DNA of 64,000 nt from Herpetosiphonaceae bacterium (GCA_036374795.1 DASUTC010000090.1:1-64000); one strand, 5' to 3'. Positions 26,287 to 39,068 are shown, counted from the stretch's first letter. Translations and numbers: made by a program. The notes: generated from the letters alone by a model not told the origin.

Positions 26287-27177
26287 ATGATGCTCATCCC
26301 ACCCCACATCGAGAATCCCGCCGATGCGGACTTTGCCGCGGCCAGGCGCCGGGCACGTGTGGACGCGCTCCTCGACCGCCTCCACCGCACCCCGCGTGAG
26401 CTGCTGCCGTTTGCCGAGGTGCGCGCCCGCCTCGTGGTCCGTGGTCAGTACGACCGAGGTATCCGAATGGTGCCCCTGGCCGCGATTGTCGGGAGCCAGG
26501 GTCGCTATCGCGAGTTCGATCGCCGATTTCGACCGCGCACAGCACGCACGGCGGATCGCTGGAAACAGGTGAGCCGCGCCCGCGCGCGGCATATGGAACT
26601 CCCCCCGGTGGACCTGTATCAACTGAGCGGGATCTACTTCGTCACCGATGGCAACCACCGCGTCTCCGTCGCGCGACAATCAGGGCAAGTTGACATCCGG
26701 GCGCATGTGACGGAGCTGGTGATTGACGTACCGCTCACGCCGGATCTGGCGGTGACGGATCTGATCCGCCTGGAAGAGCAGGCCGATTTCTTCGCGTGGA
26801 CCAACCTTGGCCTGCTGCGGCCAGGGAGCGGCATAGAAGTGAGCGACCTGGGCGGGTACCTGGAGCTGATCCGACATATCAACTGGCAACGCATCTGCCA
26901 GAGCGCGGTGCGCGGGGTGTCCGTGAGCAGCGAGGAGGCCGTCTGTGACTGGTACGACACGGTCTATGCCCCGCTCGTGTCGGTGATCCGCGCCAGCGAC
27001 GTGCGGCGGCACCTCCCCGATCGCACCGATACCGACCTCTACCTGTGGGTGATGGAACACGGCACCAGCCCCCTCCGACAACCTCCGCGCCACGCCCGCC
27101 GCTGGCAGTGGCGGTTCCCTAAGATCCGCTGGGGTGAGGCGATGCGCACGTGGCTCCCCACCCGCCTCTACCGCTAA
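26287..27177 (+). CDS. ParB/sulfiredoxin-like domain protein of unknown function
   Basis: 296 residues from the ATG at 26287; a second ATG follows at 26290. The segment YFVTDGNHRVSVARQSG near residues 122-138 is the conserved ParB-like motif (DGNHRxxxAR), which in ParB and Srx proteins handles a nucleotide. The N-terminus is Arg-rich and may bind nucleic acid. No helix-turn-helix of plasmid ParB type is obvious and no parA is nearby, so a role in chromosome partition is not supported. Proteins like this in Chloroflexota are often labelled transcriptional regulators; I cannot confirm that. Confidence 0.65.
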   Translation: MMLIPPHIENPADADFAAARRRARVDALLDRLHRTPRELLPFAEVRARLVVRGQYDRGIRMVPLAAIVGSQGRYREFDRRFRPRTARTADRWKQVSRARARHMELPPVDLYQLSGIYFVTDGNHRVSVARQSGQVDIRAHVTELVIDVPLTPDLAVTDLIRLEEQADFFAWTNLGLLRPGSGIEVSDLGGYLELIRHINWQRICQSAVRGVSVSSEEAVCDWYDTVYAPLVSVIRASDVRRHLPDRTDTDLYLWVMEHGTSPLRQPPRHARRWQWRFPKIRWGEAMRTWLPTRLYR

Positions 27178-27201
27178 CAGCAACGAACCCGCCGCCAGAC
27201 G

Positions 27202-27232
27202 CAGGCCGTCGACTCACAGGGCGGCCTGTTTC
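27202..27232. terminator. possible terminator hairpin between convergent genes
   Basis: CAGGCCG (27202-27208) and CGGCCTG (27222-27228) form a 7-bp stem with a 13-base loop, followed by TTTCT. It follows the ParB-like gene by 24 bases. The large loop makes it weak. Confidence 0.35.
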
Positions 27233-27331
27233 TGGTGCTCACTGGACGCGCGTGGGTGGGGCGGCTGCCTTGCGCGACCGTTCGCAGCGGTCGGGTCGAT
27301 CGCCTGGTTCGGTGGCTGCCCGCTGTCCCCC

Positions 27332-27955
27332 TCACGCTAAGCGAGGCCGTATCCAATCTCGCGCCAGCGCAACAGTGTGCTCGATGGTACGGCCTGTGGT
27401 ATCCAGCAAGCTCAGGGGTGGATTCGTCGTTGCCGCATGCATCTTCAGCCACTGGTTGAATGTCACCATCGCCTGGATAAACGCTGTCGTATCAGCGCCC
27501 CGCCAGGGTGGACGCGCCGCGAGGCGGTGCATCAAGACCGCATCATCACAGACCAGGGCAAGGTAGTGGAGCGCGGTGAAGTACCGCCGTTCGGGACACG
27601 ACTCGAACTGCTCCGGCAATGCCGTGCCGCATAACACCACCGGTCGTCCGGCCTGCCCAATATTCTTGGCGACCCGAAGCCACATATTCCGATAACTCCG
27701 GTACTGATCTGCGGGCGTCGCAAACTCTGGCCGCCATAAGATGTCGCTGTCCAGCACGACGCATTCAGGGAGCGCCGGAGCGAGCGCGAGAGCGATGGCT
27801 GATTTCCCGGCTCCACTGGCCCCCGTGACGATGAATAACGGCAATTGGACAAAGCGATGCTGATAGCCGCAGGCAGGACATATCGCAAACGGCCCGCGTG
27901 GGTCAATGGTTTTCTCGTCTGAGTACAGGCCGCAGTGAGGACAGACATTGAACAT
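27332..27955 (-). CDS. P-loop kinase-like ATPase with an N-terminal zinc ribbon
   Basis: The start at 27955 (MFNVCPHCGLY) is chosen because the zinc ribbon begins there and GGAG lies upstream; the longer frame is low-complexity. The 207-residue protein has two Cys pairs (CPHC at 5-8 and CPAC about 20 residues later) that should bind zinc. A Walker A motif GASGAGKS follows, then VVLDSDILW, a Walker-B-like strand. The arrangement resembles small nucleoside or metabolite kinases and AAA-like ATPases. The substrate is unknown. Confidence 0.7.
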   Translation of the reverse strand: MFNVCPHCGLYSDEKTIDPRGPFAICPACGYQHRFVQLPLFIVTGASGAGKSAIALALAPALPECVVLDSDILWRPEFATPADQYRSYRNMWLRVAKNIGQAGRPVVLCGTALPEQFESCPERRYFTALHYLALVCDDAVLMHRLAARPPWRGADTTAFIQAMVTFNQWLKMHAATTNPPLSLLDTTGRTIEHTVALARDWIRPRLA

Positions 27956-28121
27956 GGAGCCACTCCAGCGATAGCACGACTGTTGAGAGCGCAGCACCGA
28001 TGAACATGGCCCACGGTTTGGGGCGCGGAGCGGCAGCGCGGGCACCGATGCGTTGGGCGTGAGCAGTGCAGTTGTGCAGCATCGGAGATAAAACTGAAAA
28101 CGCCAGCACTGCGCTGCCTCA

Positions 28122-28448
28122 TTAGTCGCAATTCGGAACACCCAGAAAGCAAGGCAGTTGGTCAAGCAGGATGCTGCCCCACAGCCAGGTGAGGAGGATC
28201 ACACACGCGCCCCTGAGCACCAGGCTGCGGGGATTGACCATAATGCTCTTTCCCGCCCGTAGGTTGTTTACGATTGGCGTGAGGAGGAGCATGACGCCTA
28301 CAGGCAGGAGCCACAATATGCCGAAGAGCATGATCGGAAACGCCTCATGGAAACCGCTCCTGTTAACCAATTCAAGGATCAGGAACGGAAGCACGAGGAT
28401 TGCGCCGATGATCGCGGATGACCTGAGGTTGGTAAGGATCGTGTTCAT
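28122..28448 (-). CDS. small membrane protein of unknown function
   Basis: 108 residues from the start at 28448, which has GGAGG 5 bases upstream. Three hydrophobic helices are visible: SSAIIGAILVLPFLILELV, FPIMLFGILWLLPVGVMLLL and VLRGACVILLTWLWGSILL. The C-terminus has two Cys (CFLGVPNCD). I do not recognise a family. It lies 166 bases upstream of the zinc-ribbon kinase gene in the same direction. Confidence 0.6.
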   Translation of the reverse strand: MNTILTNLRSSAIIGAILVLPFLILELVNRSGFHEAFPIMLFGILWLLPVGVMLLLTPIVNNLRAGKSIMVNPRSLVLRGACVILLTWLWGSILLDQLPCFLGVPNCD

Positions 28449-29192
28449 ACAACCTCCACCAGGATTCGTCAGAGTCCGTGCTGATCGCAATGGTCAGTGT
28501 ACCAAACATCATACGCACACGAGCGTCCAACGAGGCGCTGGTGCGCTGGTGACGCGGCAGGCTGCGGGATGAGGAGAGGCTGCTGATGGCCGGGATAGCC
28601 TCGTCGGCGTATGGTCGGTTCACCTTCCAGCACAACCCTGTCCTGGTTGAAACACCAGCGCCAGCGCCGATCGGTTTACAGCGCCCCAATCGGGGCTGCC
28701 ACAGACAGAGCGACCGGGATCGCCGATGACGCTGGGAACGCCCTTCATGCATCACGCCGTTCGAGAGCGGACCGTTTCTCGCTGATTGGGTCATTCCATC
28801 TACAACGTCAGGCCCATCGACGGGGCAGGCGAATGGACTACGTCGCGCATCCGCCCCGATCAGGAAACCCAGGCACCAGGAATGCCGCACGACACGCCCT
28901 GGCGCTCGGAGCCGTCACCATCGGTTCGATTCCTGCCCTCCGCTCAAAGCCGTCACCATTGGCTCGATTCCTGCTATCACCGTGGGCAATGCGGTGCTGG
29001 TTGACGGGGCAGGTACGATTGCAGCACAGGCTGGCACGCGGCAAAACCTGCTCCTGGCGAGAACAACGAGCAGGCACGAACATCGACCGGTCGCGCCCTG
29101 GTGTTCGTGGTTTTCTCATCGTCGCTCTCACGTCTTGAGCTGGTTTCGATCCGCGCCTATCGCGCCGCGATGGACGAGAAAAGGAGCACGCC
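28449..29192. other. gene-poor region with one short direct repeat
   Basis: No supported gene. A 26-base sequence at 28911-28936 recurs at 28949-28974 with two mismatches, a period of 38 bases. Several overlapping frames cover the region without a family match. GAAAAGGAG at the right end is the ribosome binding site of the next gene. Confidence 0.5.
28911..28974. repeat. two-copy direct repeat, 26 bp, period 38
   Basis: Both copies start GCCGTCACCAT and end TCGATTCCTGC, differing at two positions. The TTCGATTCC core looks like a tRNA T-loop, but no acceptor or anticodon arm can be drawn. Confidence 0.55.
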
Positions 29193-29492
29193 ATGTACGC
29201 AGCTCTGCGGTGGTACAACGTCGAGCCTGGCTTGGTCAACGAAATGGCACGTCGCGTCAACGAGGGCTTCGTGCCGATCATCCGCACTGGTCCGGGATTC
29301 GTAGCCTACTACCTCATCAACGCCGGAAACAGCGTCGTCGTGACCGTGAGCGTCTTTGAAGATCGAGCCGGGGCGGAAGCATCGCACGACATGGCTGCCG
29401 ACTGGGTTGCGAGGAATTTAATATCGGTTATCCTTGGCCCGCCCACGATGACGGCGGGTGAGGTGCTGGTGCAGAGCATCGGCGGCCAGTAG
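29193..29492 (+). CDS. small ABM-like (dimeric alpha-beta barrel) protein
   Basis: 99 residues with a strong AAGGAG upstream of the ATG. The pattern MYAALRWYNVEPG, then NEGFVPIIRTGPGFVAYYLI, VVTVSVFEDRAGAEASHDMAADWV, fits the single-domain dimeric alpha-beta barrel fold of antibiotic-biosynthesis-monooxygenase-like proteins. Most such proteins are of unknown function. A possible promoter (TTGAGC 29135, TATCGC 29158, 17 bases apart) lies upstream but is only moderately convincing. Confidence 0.7.
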   Translation: MYAALRWYNVEPGLVNEMARRVNEGFVPIIRTGPGFVAYYLINAGNSVVVTVSVFEDRAGAEASHDMAADWVARNLISVILGPPTMTAGEVLVQSIGGQ

Positions 29493-29608
29493 CGCGCCGA
29501 CGTTCGTCACGCCCTGATCGGTGGTGCCGCCATGCTCCGCCAGCCGGTCGCCTGATCGGTGCGCGCGCCTGCCAGACATTGACGACGCACGCAACCGAGA
29601 TGATATGA

Positions 29609-29637
29609 TTGACACCTCATCAAGATACGTATAAGAT
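29609..29637 (+). promoter_or_regulatory. sigma70-type promoter of the alternative complex III operon
   Basis: TTGACA (29609-29614) and TAAGAT (29632-29637) are separated by 17 bases, 85 bases upstream of actA. The fit and position make it the likely promoter for the respiratory operon. Confidence 0.7.
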
Positions 29638-29721
29638 GGATAGCGTCGGTTTTGTCGGCATATAACACACCGCCGCAATTGCGTCCCAGACATCGCCTTG
29701 AAAACGCGGTAAGGGGGCGCA

Positions 29722-30377
29722 ATGTCTCAAGTCTTCCATCCTGCCGCCAATACCATCGCCAAAGTCAGTATCATCGGCGGTATCGCATTCCTGGCCGGCC
29801 TCGCCTGGTTCGCCGGAACGTACACCCGATCGCCGTATCGAACTGCCGTCACGACGCATGTTGAGCAGCCCGTGCCCTTCAGCCACCAGACCCACGTCGG
29901 GGGCGACGGGATTAGCTGCTTCTACTGTCACACCTCGGTAGAAACGTCATCCTCCGCTGGCATTCCCCCAACCGAAACCTGCATGACCTGCCACTCGCAG
30001 ATCTGGGCCGACGCGCCCATGCTCCAGCCGGTGCGCGATAGCTTCCAGACCGGCCAGCCGATCGAGTGGAACCGGGTCCACGATCTGCCTGATTTCGTGT
30101 ACTTCAATCATAGTATCCATGTGCAGAAGGGCGTCGGCTGTGTCACCTGCCACGGGCGGGTTGATCAGATGCCGTTGATGCGCAGGGCACAGCCCATGAC
30201 CATGGAGTGGTGCGTCGCGTGCCACCGTGAGCCAGAGCGCTTTATCCGACCGCGCGAGGAGGTGCTCAACATGGAATGGGTACCGGAGGAGGATCAGCTT
30301 GCCCTCGGACAGAGGCTCGTGCAGGAATATCAGATCAACAAGGCGCAGTTGCTGAACTGTTCTATTTGCCACCGGTG

Positions 30378-30378
<1 letters not shown>
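29722..30378 (+). CDS. actA: ActA, pentahaem cytochrome c subunit of alternative complex III
   Basis: 218 residues with an N-terminal membrane helix (about 13-31) and five CxxCH motifs: CFYCH at 66-70, CMTCH at 87-91, CVTCH at 140-144, CVACH at 164-168 and CSICH at 213-217. This is the pentahaem ActA of alternative complex III, which passes electrons from quinol oxidation toward the terminal oxidase. The early FSHQTHV and later YFNHSIHVQ provide distal haem ligands. Its TGA overlaps the ATG of actB. A well-formed promoter lies upstream. Confidence 0.95.
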
Positions 30379-33488
<3,110 letters not shown>

Positions 33489-33508
33489 GAGCGGAACGGA
33501 GAAGCGCG

Positions 33509-34921
33509 ATGGCAACCGAACCTATCCAAGAACCGGGCGACGTGAGACGAGCCGCACCCCTGATCGGTCCGGGCCATACCTACGGATCGATCACCGACCA
33601 TATCAGCTCGATCGTGCTGACCCGGCGCACGCCCATCGCCTGGTTCGTCGGCTTCGCCATCAGCTTTTCCCTGATGATGCTGTTGCTGCTGGCGATCACC
33701 TGGCTACTGGTGCGTGGGCCGGGCATCTGGGGCAATAACATCCCCGTCGCCTGGGCGTTCGATATTCTCAACTTCGTGTGGTGGATCGGCATCGGCCACG
33801 CCGGAACGCTGATCTCGGCGATCTTGCTGCTGCTGCGCCAGGAGTGGCGCACCTCGATCAATCGGTTCGCCGAGGCGATGACCCTGTTCGCGGTGTCCTG
33901 CGCCGGATTGTATCCCCTGCTGCACACGGGCCGACCCTGGCTGGACTACTGGCTGTTTCCGTATCCGAACACCCTGGCGCTGTGGCCGCAATGGCGCAGC
34001 CCGCTGCTCTGGGACGTGTTCGCCGTCTCGACCTATGCCACTGTCTCGCTGCTGTTCTGGTACGTCGGGCTGATCCCCGACCTGGCGACGCTGCGTGATC
34101 GGACGCGCAGCCGAGGGGCCAAGATTGTGTATGGCCTGCTCTCGATGGGCTGGCGCGGCTCGGCCAGGCACTGGCAGCGCTACCAGACGGCCTATCTGCT
34201 GCTGGCCGCAATGTCGACGCCGCTGGTGCTGTCGGTGCATACGATCGTCAGCTTTGACTTTGCCGTCGCGATCATCCCCGGCTGGCACGCCACATTCTTT
34301 CCGCCCTACTTCGTCGCCGGCGCGATCTTTGCCGGCTTCGCGATGGTGCTGACGATCTCGATTCCGCTGCGCCGATTTTATCGGCTGCAAGACTTCATCA
34401 CGATGCGTCACCTGGAGAATATGGCGTGGATCATGCTGGCGACCGGCCTGATCGTCTTTTACAGCTACATGGTCGAGCTGTTCATGGCCTGGTACAGCGC
34501 CAACGAGTTCGAGCAGTACATGCTCTTCAACCGGATCAACGGCCCGTACGGCCCCTACTACTGGGCGCTGATCATCTGCAACGGGCTCGCGCCGCAGCTC
34601 CTCTGGTTCAAGCGCTTCCGCACCAACACGATCGCGCTGTGGATCATCGCCATGTTCGTCAACGTCGGCATGTGGCTGGAGCGCTTTGTGATCATCGTCA
34701 CCAGCCTGCACCGCGATTTCCTCCCGTCGTCGTGGGCGATGTACTCCCCGACGGTCTGGGACTGGTCGATGTTCGTGGGAACGATCGGACTCTTCTTGAC
34801 GCTGACCTTCTTGTTCGTGCGGGTGCTGCCGGTGATCTCGATCTTTGAGATGCGCGAGCTGCTCACCGAAACAGAAGAGCGCGCGGAGCGGCAAAAGCTC
34901 ATGCCTGAGCAGGCACATTGA
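33509..34921 (+). CDS. actC: ActC, NrfD-like membrane subunit of alternative complex III
   Basis: The ATG at 33509 has GGAGAAG upstream; an earlier GTG at 33485 overlaps the actB stop. The 470-residue protein has about ten membrane helices and belongs to the NrfD/PsrC group. Early DHISSIVLTRRT and WWIGIGHAGTLISAILLLLRQEWR are characteristic of ActC, the quinol-binding subunit next to ActB. It lies 20 bases downstream of actB. Confidence 0.94.
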   Translation: MATEPIQEPGDVRRAAPLIGPGHTYGSITDHISSIVLTRRTPIAWFVGFAISFSLMMLLLLAITWLLVRGPGIWGNNIPVAWAFDILNFVWWIGIGHAGTLISAILLLLRQEWRTSINRFAEAMTLFAVSCAGLYPLLHTGRPWLDYWLFPYPNTLALWPQWRSPLLWDVFAVSTYATVSLLFWYVGLIPDLATLRDRTRSRGAKIVYGLLSMGWRGSARHWQRYQTAYLLLAAMSTPLVLSVHTIVSFDFAVAIIPGWHATFFPPYFVAGAIFAGFAMVLTISIPLRRFYRLQDFITMRHLENMAWIMLATGLIVFYSYMVELFMAWYSANEFEQYMLFNRINGPYGPYYWALIICNGLAPQLLWFKRFRTNTIALWIIAMFVNVGMWLERFVIIVTSLHRDFLPSSWAMYSPTVWDWSMFVGTIGLFLTLTFLFVRVLPVISIFEMRELLTETEERAERQKLMPEQAH

Positions 34922-34937
34922 GGAGTGAGGTCCGGCT

Positions 34938-35480
34938 ATGGCGAAGCGCAAGCCTTCTCTCTACGGCATGGTGGCCGTCTTCGACCATCCTGAGGAGCTG
35001 CTGACGGCAGCGGAGCGAGCCTATGCGGCAGGATACCGGCGCATGGATGCCTATACGCCGTTTCCCGTGCATGGGTTGCCTGAGGTCCTGGGCCACCGTG
35101 GTGTTCGCCTGCCGTGGATCGTCTTGATCGGCGGTATTCTGGGCGCGCTCGTCGGGTTTTTCATGCAATATTACTCGGCGACGATCAGCTATCCGCTCAA
35201 TATCGGCGGTCGTCCGTATAATAGCTGGCCGCAGTTCATCCCCGTGACCTTTGAGCTGACGATCCTGTTTGGCGCGCTTGCGGCAGTAGTCGGGATGCTC
35301 GGCCTCAACGGCCTGCCGGAGCCGTATCACCCGCTCTTCAACGTGCCAAGCTTCGAGCTGGCGTCGCGAACCCATTTCTTTCTGTGCATCGAAGCTACCG
35401 ATCCCAAGTTCGATCGCAGCGCGACCAGACAATTTCTTGAGAGTCTGGAGCCTCACGAGGTATCCGAGGTTGAACCGTGA
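34938..35480 (+). CDS. actD: ActD, membrane subunit of alternative complex III (DUF3341)
   Basis: 180 residues. [39 protein letters not shown] is the conserved DUF3341/ActD beginning. Two membrane helices follow ([21 protein letters not shown] and [19 protein letters not shown]). GAGG lies upstream of the ATG, 16 bases after actC. The protein packs against ActC and ActF in known complexes. Confidence 0.93.
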   Translation: MAKRKPSLYGMVAVFDHPEELLTAAERAYAAGYRRMDAYTPFPVHGLPEVLGHRGVRLPWIVLIGGILGALVGFFMQYYSATISYPLNIGGRPYNSWPQFIPVTFELTILFGALAAVVGMLGLNGLPEPYHPLFNVPSFELASRTHFFLCIEATDPKFDRSATRQFLESLEPHEVSEVEP

Positions 35481-35540
35481 GCTGGCAGGCTGCCGGAAGG
35501 GACCGGTGCGGCTCCTGCCCGGCAGCGTCGAGGACAAGCT

Positions 35541-36155
35541 ATGACGGCTATCAGGCGATCTTCACGCTTCAGGCTGCGATCTCGGAGGCTCCTCGGAGCC
35601 GGGTGGATCACGCTGTGCCTGCTCTTCATGGTCGGGTGCGGCATGAATATGCGCGATCAATATCGCTACGAGCCGTATGAGCGCAGCACGTTCTTCGCGG
35701 ATCGACAATCCTCGCGCCAGCCGGTGGCTAATACGGTCGCGCGCGGCCAGCTTCGGCCCGACGCGCAGCTTACCACCGGCAAGGACGGCGATCAGCTAGT
35801 CAACGAACTGCCGTTTCCGGCGACTCGTGAGGTGCTGGAGCGCGGCCAGCAGCGCTACAACGTCTTCTGCGCGCCGTGTCATGGTCTGTCGGGCAACGGC
35901 AACGGCGTGGTTGTGCAGCGTGGCTTTCCGGCTCCGCCATCCTTGCACCAGGATCGCCTGCGCGATGCTCCGGTCGGCCACTACTTCGACGTGATCACCA
36001 ACGGCTTTGGCCGGATGTATCCCTACGACTACCGCATTCCGGTGGAGGATCGCTGGGCGATCGTCGCCTATATTCGCGCGCTGCAACTGAGCCAGAACGC
36101 GCAGATCGAGGATGTGCCGCCGGAGGAACGCCAACAGCTACAGGGAGCGCCATGA
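35541..36155 (+). CDS. actE: ActE, monohaem cytochrome c lipoprotein of alternative complex III
   Basis: 204 residues. A hydrophobic signal ends in a lipobox-like LLFMVGC at about 27-33, so the protein is probably a lipoprotein. One CAPCH haem site lies at 110-114, and a Met ligand is possible in FGRMYPYDYRI. It is the electron exit of the complex toward the oxidase. GAGG precedes the start, and its stop overlaps the ATG of actF. Confidence 0.92.
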   Translation: MTAIRRSSRFRLRSRRLLGAGWITLCLLFMVGCGMNMRDQYRYEPYERSTFFADRQSSRQPVANTVARGQLRPDAQLTTGKDGDQLVNELPFPATREVLERGQQRYNVFCAPCHGLSGNGNGVVVQRGFPAPPSLHQDRLRDAPVGHYFDVITNGFGRMYPYDYRIPVEDRWAIVAYIRALQLSQNAQIEDVPPEERQQLQGAP

Positions 36156-37324
36156 TGGACCAGCCTGACATGCTGCGACCGCCGCTGGATCGGATTCAGC
36201 GGGGCGCACTGATCGCCGGTGTGATCGGCGTGGCGCTCTGCCTGCTGGGCGCCTTCCTCAGCCCGGCGCAGTTCTTCCAGTCCTACCTCTTCGCCTATCT
36301 ATTCTGGGCTGGCCTTGCGCTCGGCTGCTTCTCGGTGCTGCTGCTTCAGCATGTCTCAGGCGGCGGCTGGGGCCTGCTGATCCGCCGCCTGCTTGAGGCG
36401 GGCGCGCGCACGCTGCCGCTGATGCTGCTCCTGTTCGTGCCGCTCGTCTTCGGCATGCAGCAGGTGTACGAGTGGGCGCGGCCTGAGGTGCTTGAGCGCG
36501 ATGCGGTGCTGCGGCAAAAGAGCGTGTATCTGAACGTTCCCTTCTTTCTGATCCGCACGGCGATCTACTTCGGCGTGTGGATCGCGCTGCTGGCCGTCTG
36601 GAACCGGTGGTCGTCCGAGCAGGATCGGACGGGCAATCCCGCGCTGGATGATCGGCTGAAAATGCTGAGCCGGTTCGGGCTGCTGGTGTACTTCATCACG
36701 ATGACCTTCGCGGCCTTCGACTGGGGCATGTCGCTTGAGCCGCACTGGTTTTCGACGATGTACGGCATCATCTTTGTCATCGGGCAGGGGCTGCTGACCT
36801 TCGCGTTTATGATCATGGTCGTGGCGCTCTTCGGCGACCGCAGGCCGCTTGCGGATCTGGTGACGCCGCAGCGCTTCAACGACCTGGGCAACCTGCTGCT
36901 GGCGTTTACGATGCTGTGGGCGTATGTGTCGTTCTCGCAGTATCTGATCGCCTGGTCGGGGAACTTGCCGGAGGAGGTGCCGTGGTTTCTCCGCCGTCAG
37001 TCGGGCGGCTGGGAGTGGATTGCTCTGGCGCTGATCGTGTTTCAGTTCGTGCTCCCGTTTCTGCTGCTGCTCTCCCGCCAGAACAAGCGCCGGATTCGCG
37101 TGCTGGGGCGCGTCGCGGCCTTGATCTTCGTGATGCATCTGATCGAGGTCTTCTGGCTGATCGTTCCGGCGTTTCATCAGTCGGGGCTGAGCATTCACTG
37201 GCTGGATCTGGCGGCGATCCTTGGCATCGGCGGTCTGTGGCTGGCCGTCTTCGTGTGGCAGCTCAAGGGGCGTCCAATCATTCCGGCGCATGACGTCCGT
37301 CTGCGCGAGGCAGCGCATCATTAG
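36152..37324 (+). CDS. actF: ActF, multi-pass membrane subunit of alternative complex III
   Basis: 390 residues from the ATG at 36152 (AGGGAG upstream), overlapping the actE stop as ATGA. About ten membrane helices are visible. Motifs such as FAAFDWGMSLEPHWFSTMYG and FTMLWAYVSFSQYLIAWSGNLPEE are typical of ActF, a relative of ActC that lacks an iron-sulfur partner. The longer upstream frame only shadows actE. Confidence 0.94.
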   Translation: MMDQPDMLRPPLDRIQRGALIAGVIGVALCLLGAFLSPAQFFQSYLFAYLFWAGLALGCFSVLLLQHVSGGGWGLLIRRLLEAGARTLPLMLLLFVPLVFGMQQVYEWARPEVLERDAVLRQKSVYLNVPFFLIRTAIYFGVWIALLAVWNRWSSEQDRTGNPALDDRLKMLSRFGLLVYFITMTFAAFDWGMSLEPHWFSTMYGIIFVIGQGLLTFAFMIMVVALFGDRRPLADLVTPQRFNDLGNLLLAFTMLWAYVSFSQYLIAWSGNLPEEVPWFLRRQSGGWEWIALALIVFQFVLPFLLLLSRQNKRRIRVLGRVAALIFVMHLIEVFWLIVPAFHQSGLSIHWLDLAAILGIGGLWLAVFVWQLKGRPIIPAHDVRLREAAHH

Positions 37325-37362
37325 CGCCGCCGCAGCCGGCGGGCGCGTGTGGTAGGCGTCAT

Positions 37363-38010
37363 ATGAAGCTGAAGGTTCGCGAGATTATACGGTTCGTCAT
37401 CGGCCTACTTGTCTTCCTTGGCATAGGTCGTCTGGTCAACAAGCAGCCGAACAGGCAAGAAGCGAGGCCACCCGTGGATCAACCAGGACAACAGACCGTC
37501 GTGGACGAGCCGCACCATGTCGATCATGAGTTTCGGGATGCGACGCCCGCAGGGATCACCATGGTCGGGATCGGCATGCTCGTCATGCTCGTTGTCACCT
37601 ACCTGATCGTGTGGGGCCTGTTCAGCTACTTGAGCGCGCGTCGGGCGCAGGCGGATCAAGCGCCGCCGCTGCTGGCGACCACGCCGCAGGCCGCCCAGGG
37701 ACCGCGCCTTCAGGTCGATCCGTCCCAGGATCTTCAGCAGGCGACCGCCGCCGAGCACGAGCTGCTGACCACGTACGGATGGGTCGATCGTGCGACCGGA
37801 GTCGTCAGAATCCCGATCGACCGCGCGCTGGAGATGATGGCGCAGCCCGGTCGCATCCCGGCCAGGCCAGACGGCACCGTACCGTTCGTCATCGAAGAGG
37901 GCCATGAGCTGGAAAGCGAAGGGGGCCAGGAGGCGGAGGGCACGCCGGAGCCAGCGCTGGAAGCAACCGTGGAGCCGGAGGTCGAGGCAACAGCGGAGCC
38001 AACGAGGTGA
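37363..38010 (+). CDS. conserved two-helix protein of the respiratory cluster, function unknown
   Basis: 215 residues. Membrane helices at about 8-24 and 64-91 are joined by a polar loop. The C-terminal region has a motif that I recall from many ACIII and oxidase clusters but without a known role: LQVDPSQDLQQ, AEHELLTTYGWVDR, GVVRIPIDRALEMM. The tail is acidic and Thr/Pro-rich. It overlaps the start of the SCO gene and lies between actF and the oxidase genes, so a role in assembly of the complex or oxidase is likely but unproven. Confidence 0.7.
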   Translation: MKLKVREIIRFVIGLLVFLGIGRLVNKQPNRQEARPPVDQPGQQTVVDEPHHVDHEFRDATPAGITMVGIGMLVMLVVTYLIVWGLFSYLSARRAQADQAPPLLATTPQAAQGPRLQVDPSQDLQQATAAEHELLTTYGWVDRATGVVRIPIDRALEMMAQPGRIPARPDGTVPFVIEEGHELESEGGQEAEGTPEPALEATVEPEVEATAEPTR

Positions 38011-38900
38011 TGCGCCGGAATGGAACAATCGGCAGCGCGGATCGCCGCGCGCGGATCGGCGGGCGGAGCGTCTGGACGCGCCGCGCCGCGCTGGTGGTCA
38101 TGCCGCTGCTGCTGCTCGTCGCGCTGGCTAGCCCGGCGCGGGCCGACCCTGGCCGACCCGAAGATCTGCTGGCTGCGGCGGCCTTCGACCAGCAGGTCGG
38201 CGCGCAGGTGCCGCTCGATCTCGCGTTTCGGGATGAGATGGGACGCTCGACTCAGCTTGGCCGCTACCTTGGCGCGCGGCCCACAATCCTGGTGCTGGCC
38301 TACTACGAGTGCCCGAATCTGTGCGGCGTGGTGCTCAACGAGCTGGCTGCCAACCTGCGCCGCCTTTCGCTGCGGATCGGCCAGCACTTCGACGTGGTGA
38401 CGGTCAGCATCGATCCGCGCGAAACGCCGATGCTCGCGGCGGCCAAGAAGCAGGCGCTCCTCCAGCACCACGGCCTGGCGCGCACCGCCGACGGCTGGCA
38501 TTTTCTCACCGGCACCCACGAGGCGATCGATCGTCTGGCGCAGACCGTCGGTTTCCGCTACGCCTACGATCCCCGGCAGGATCAGTACTCGCATCCGGGC
38601 GGCCTGCTGGTTCTGACGCCCCAGGGCAAGATCGCCCGGTACCTGTATGGGTTGCAGTATTCCTTGACCGATCTGCGGCTCAGTCTGGTAGAGGCATCCG
38701 CCGGTAAGATCGGCTCGCCGATCGACAAGGTGCTGCTGCGGTGCTATCGCTACGACCCGACCACCGGAACGTATCAGGTCGTCGTGCTGAGCGTCGTGCG
38801 CCTGGCGAGCCTCGCGATGCTGCTGGTGGTCGGCGGCTTTGTTGCCGTGCTGGTCCGCCGTGAGCGGCGGGTGAAGGTGCGGGCCGTGCCCGGAGGATAG
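38010..38900 (+). CDS. SCO1/SenC-type copper chaperone for oxidase assembly
   Basis: 296 residues from the ATG at 38010; a GTG lies 3 bases earlier. The signal segment is at about 25-45. The copper site can be placed: CPNLC at 101-105 and His195 in QYSHPGG, within a thioredoxin-like fold. A C-terminal membrane helix (SVVRLASLAMLLVVGGFVAVLV) is also present. SCO proteins deliver copper to the CuA centre of oxidase subunit II, which is the next gene. Its start overlaps the stop of the preceding gene. Confidence 0.93.
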   Translation: MRRNGTIGSADRRARIGGRSVWTRRAALVVMPLLLLVALASPARADPGRPEDLLAAAAFDQQVGAQVPLDLAFRDEMGRSTQLGRYLGARPTILVLAYYECPNLCGVVLNELAANLRRLSLRIGQHFDVVTVSIDPRETPMLAAAKKQALLQHHGLARTADGWHFLTGTHEAIDRLAQTVGFRYAYDPRQDQYSHPGGLLVLTPQGKIARYLYGLQYSLTDLRLSLVEASAGKIGSPIDKVLLRCYRYDPTTGTYQVVVLSVVRLASLAMLLVVGGFVAVLVRRERRVKVRAVPGG

Positions 38901-39068
38901 CGGCTCGCGGAGCGCAGATCGCGGCGCGCGCCTCTCGCGCGGTGCTCGTCGATTGGCTATCCGGTACCAGGCCGTGTTTCGGTGTCGATGTTTGTTGTGC
39001 CCTATCAGCAACGGGAGCGCTGGGCGAGTCCCCGGCTCTCAGCCCTGACGGGGAGCGGGTGAGGGAGT

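Noticed and set aside
28911-28974. tRNA-like TTCGATTCC loops in the direct repeat
   Set aside because: The flanking bases do not form a proper T-stem, and no D-arm, anticodon arm or acceptor stem can be drawn.
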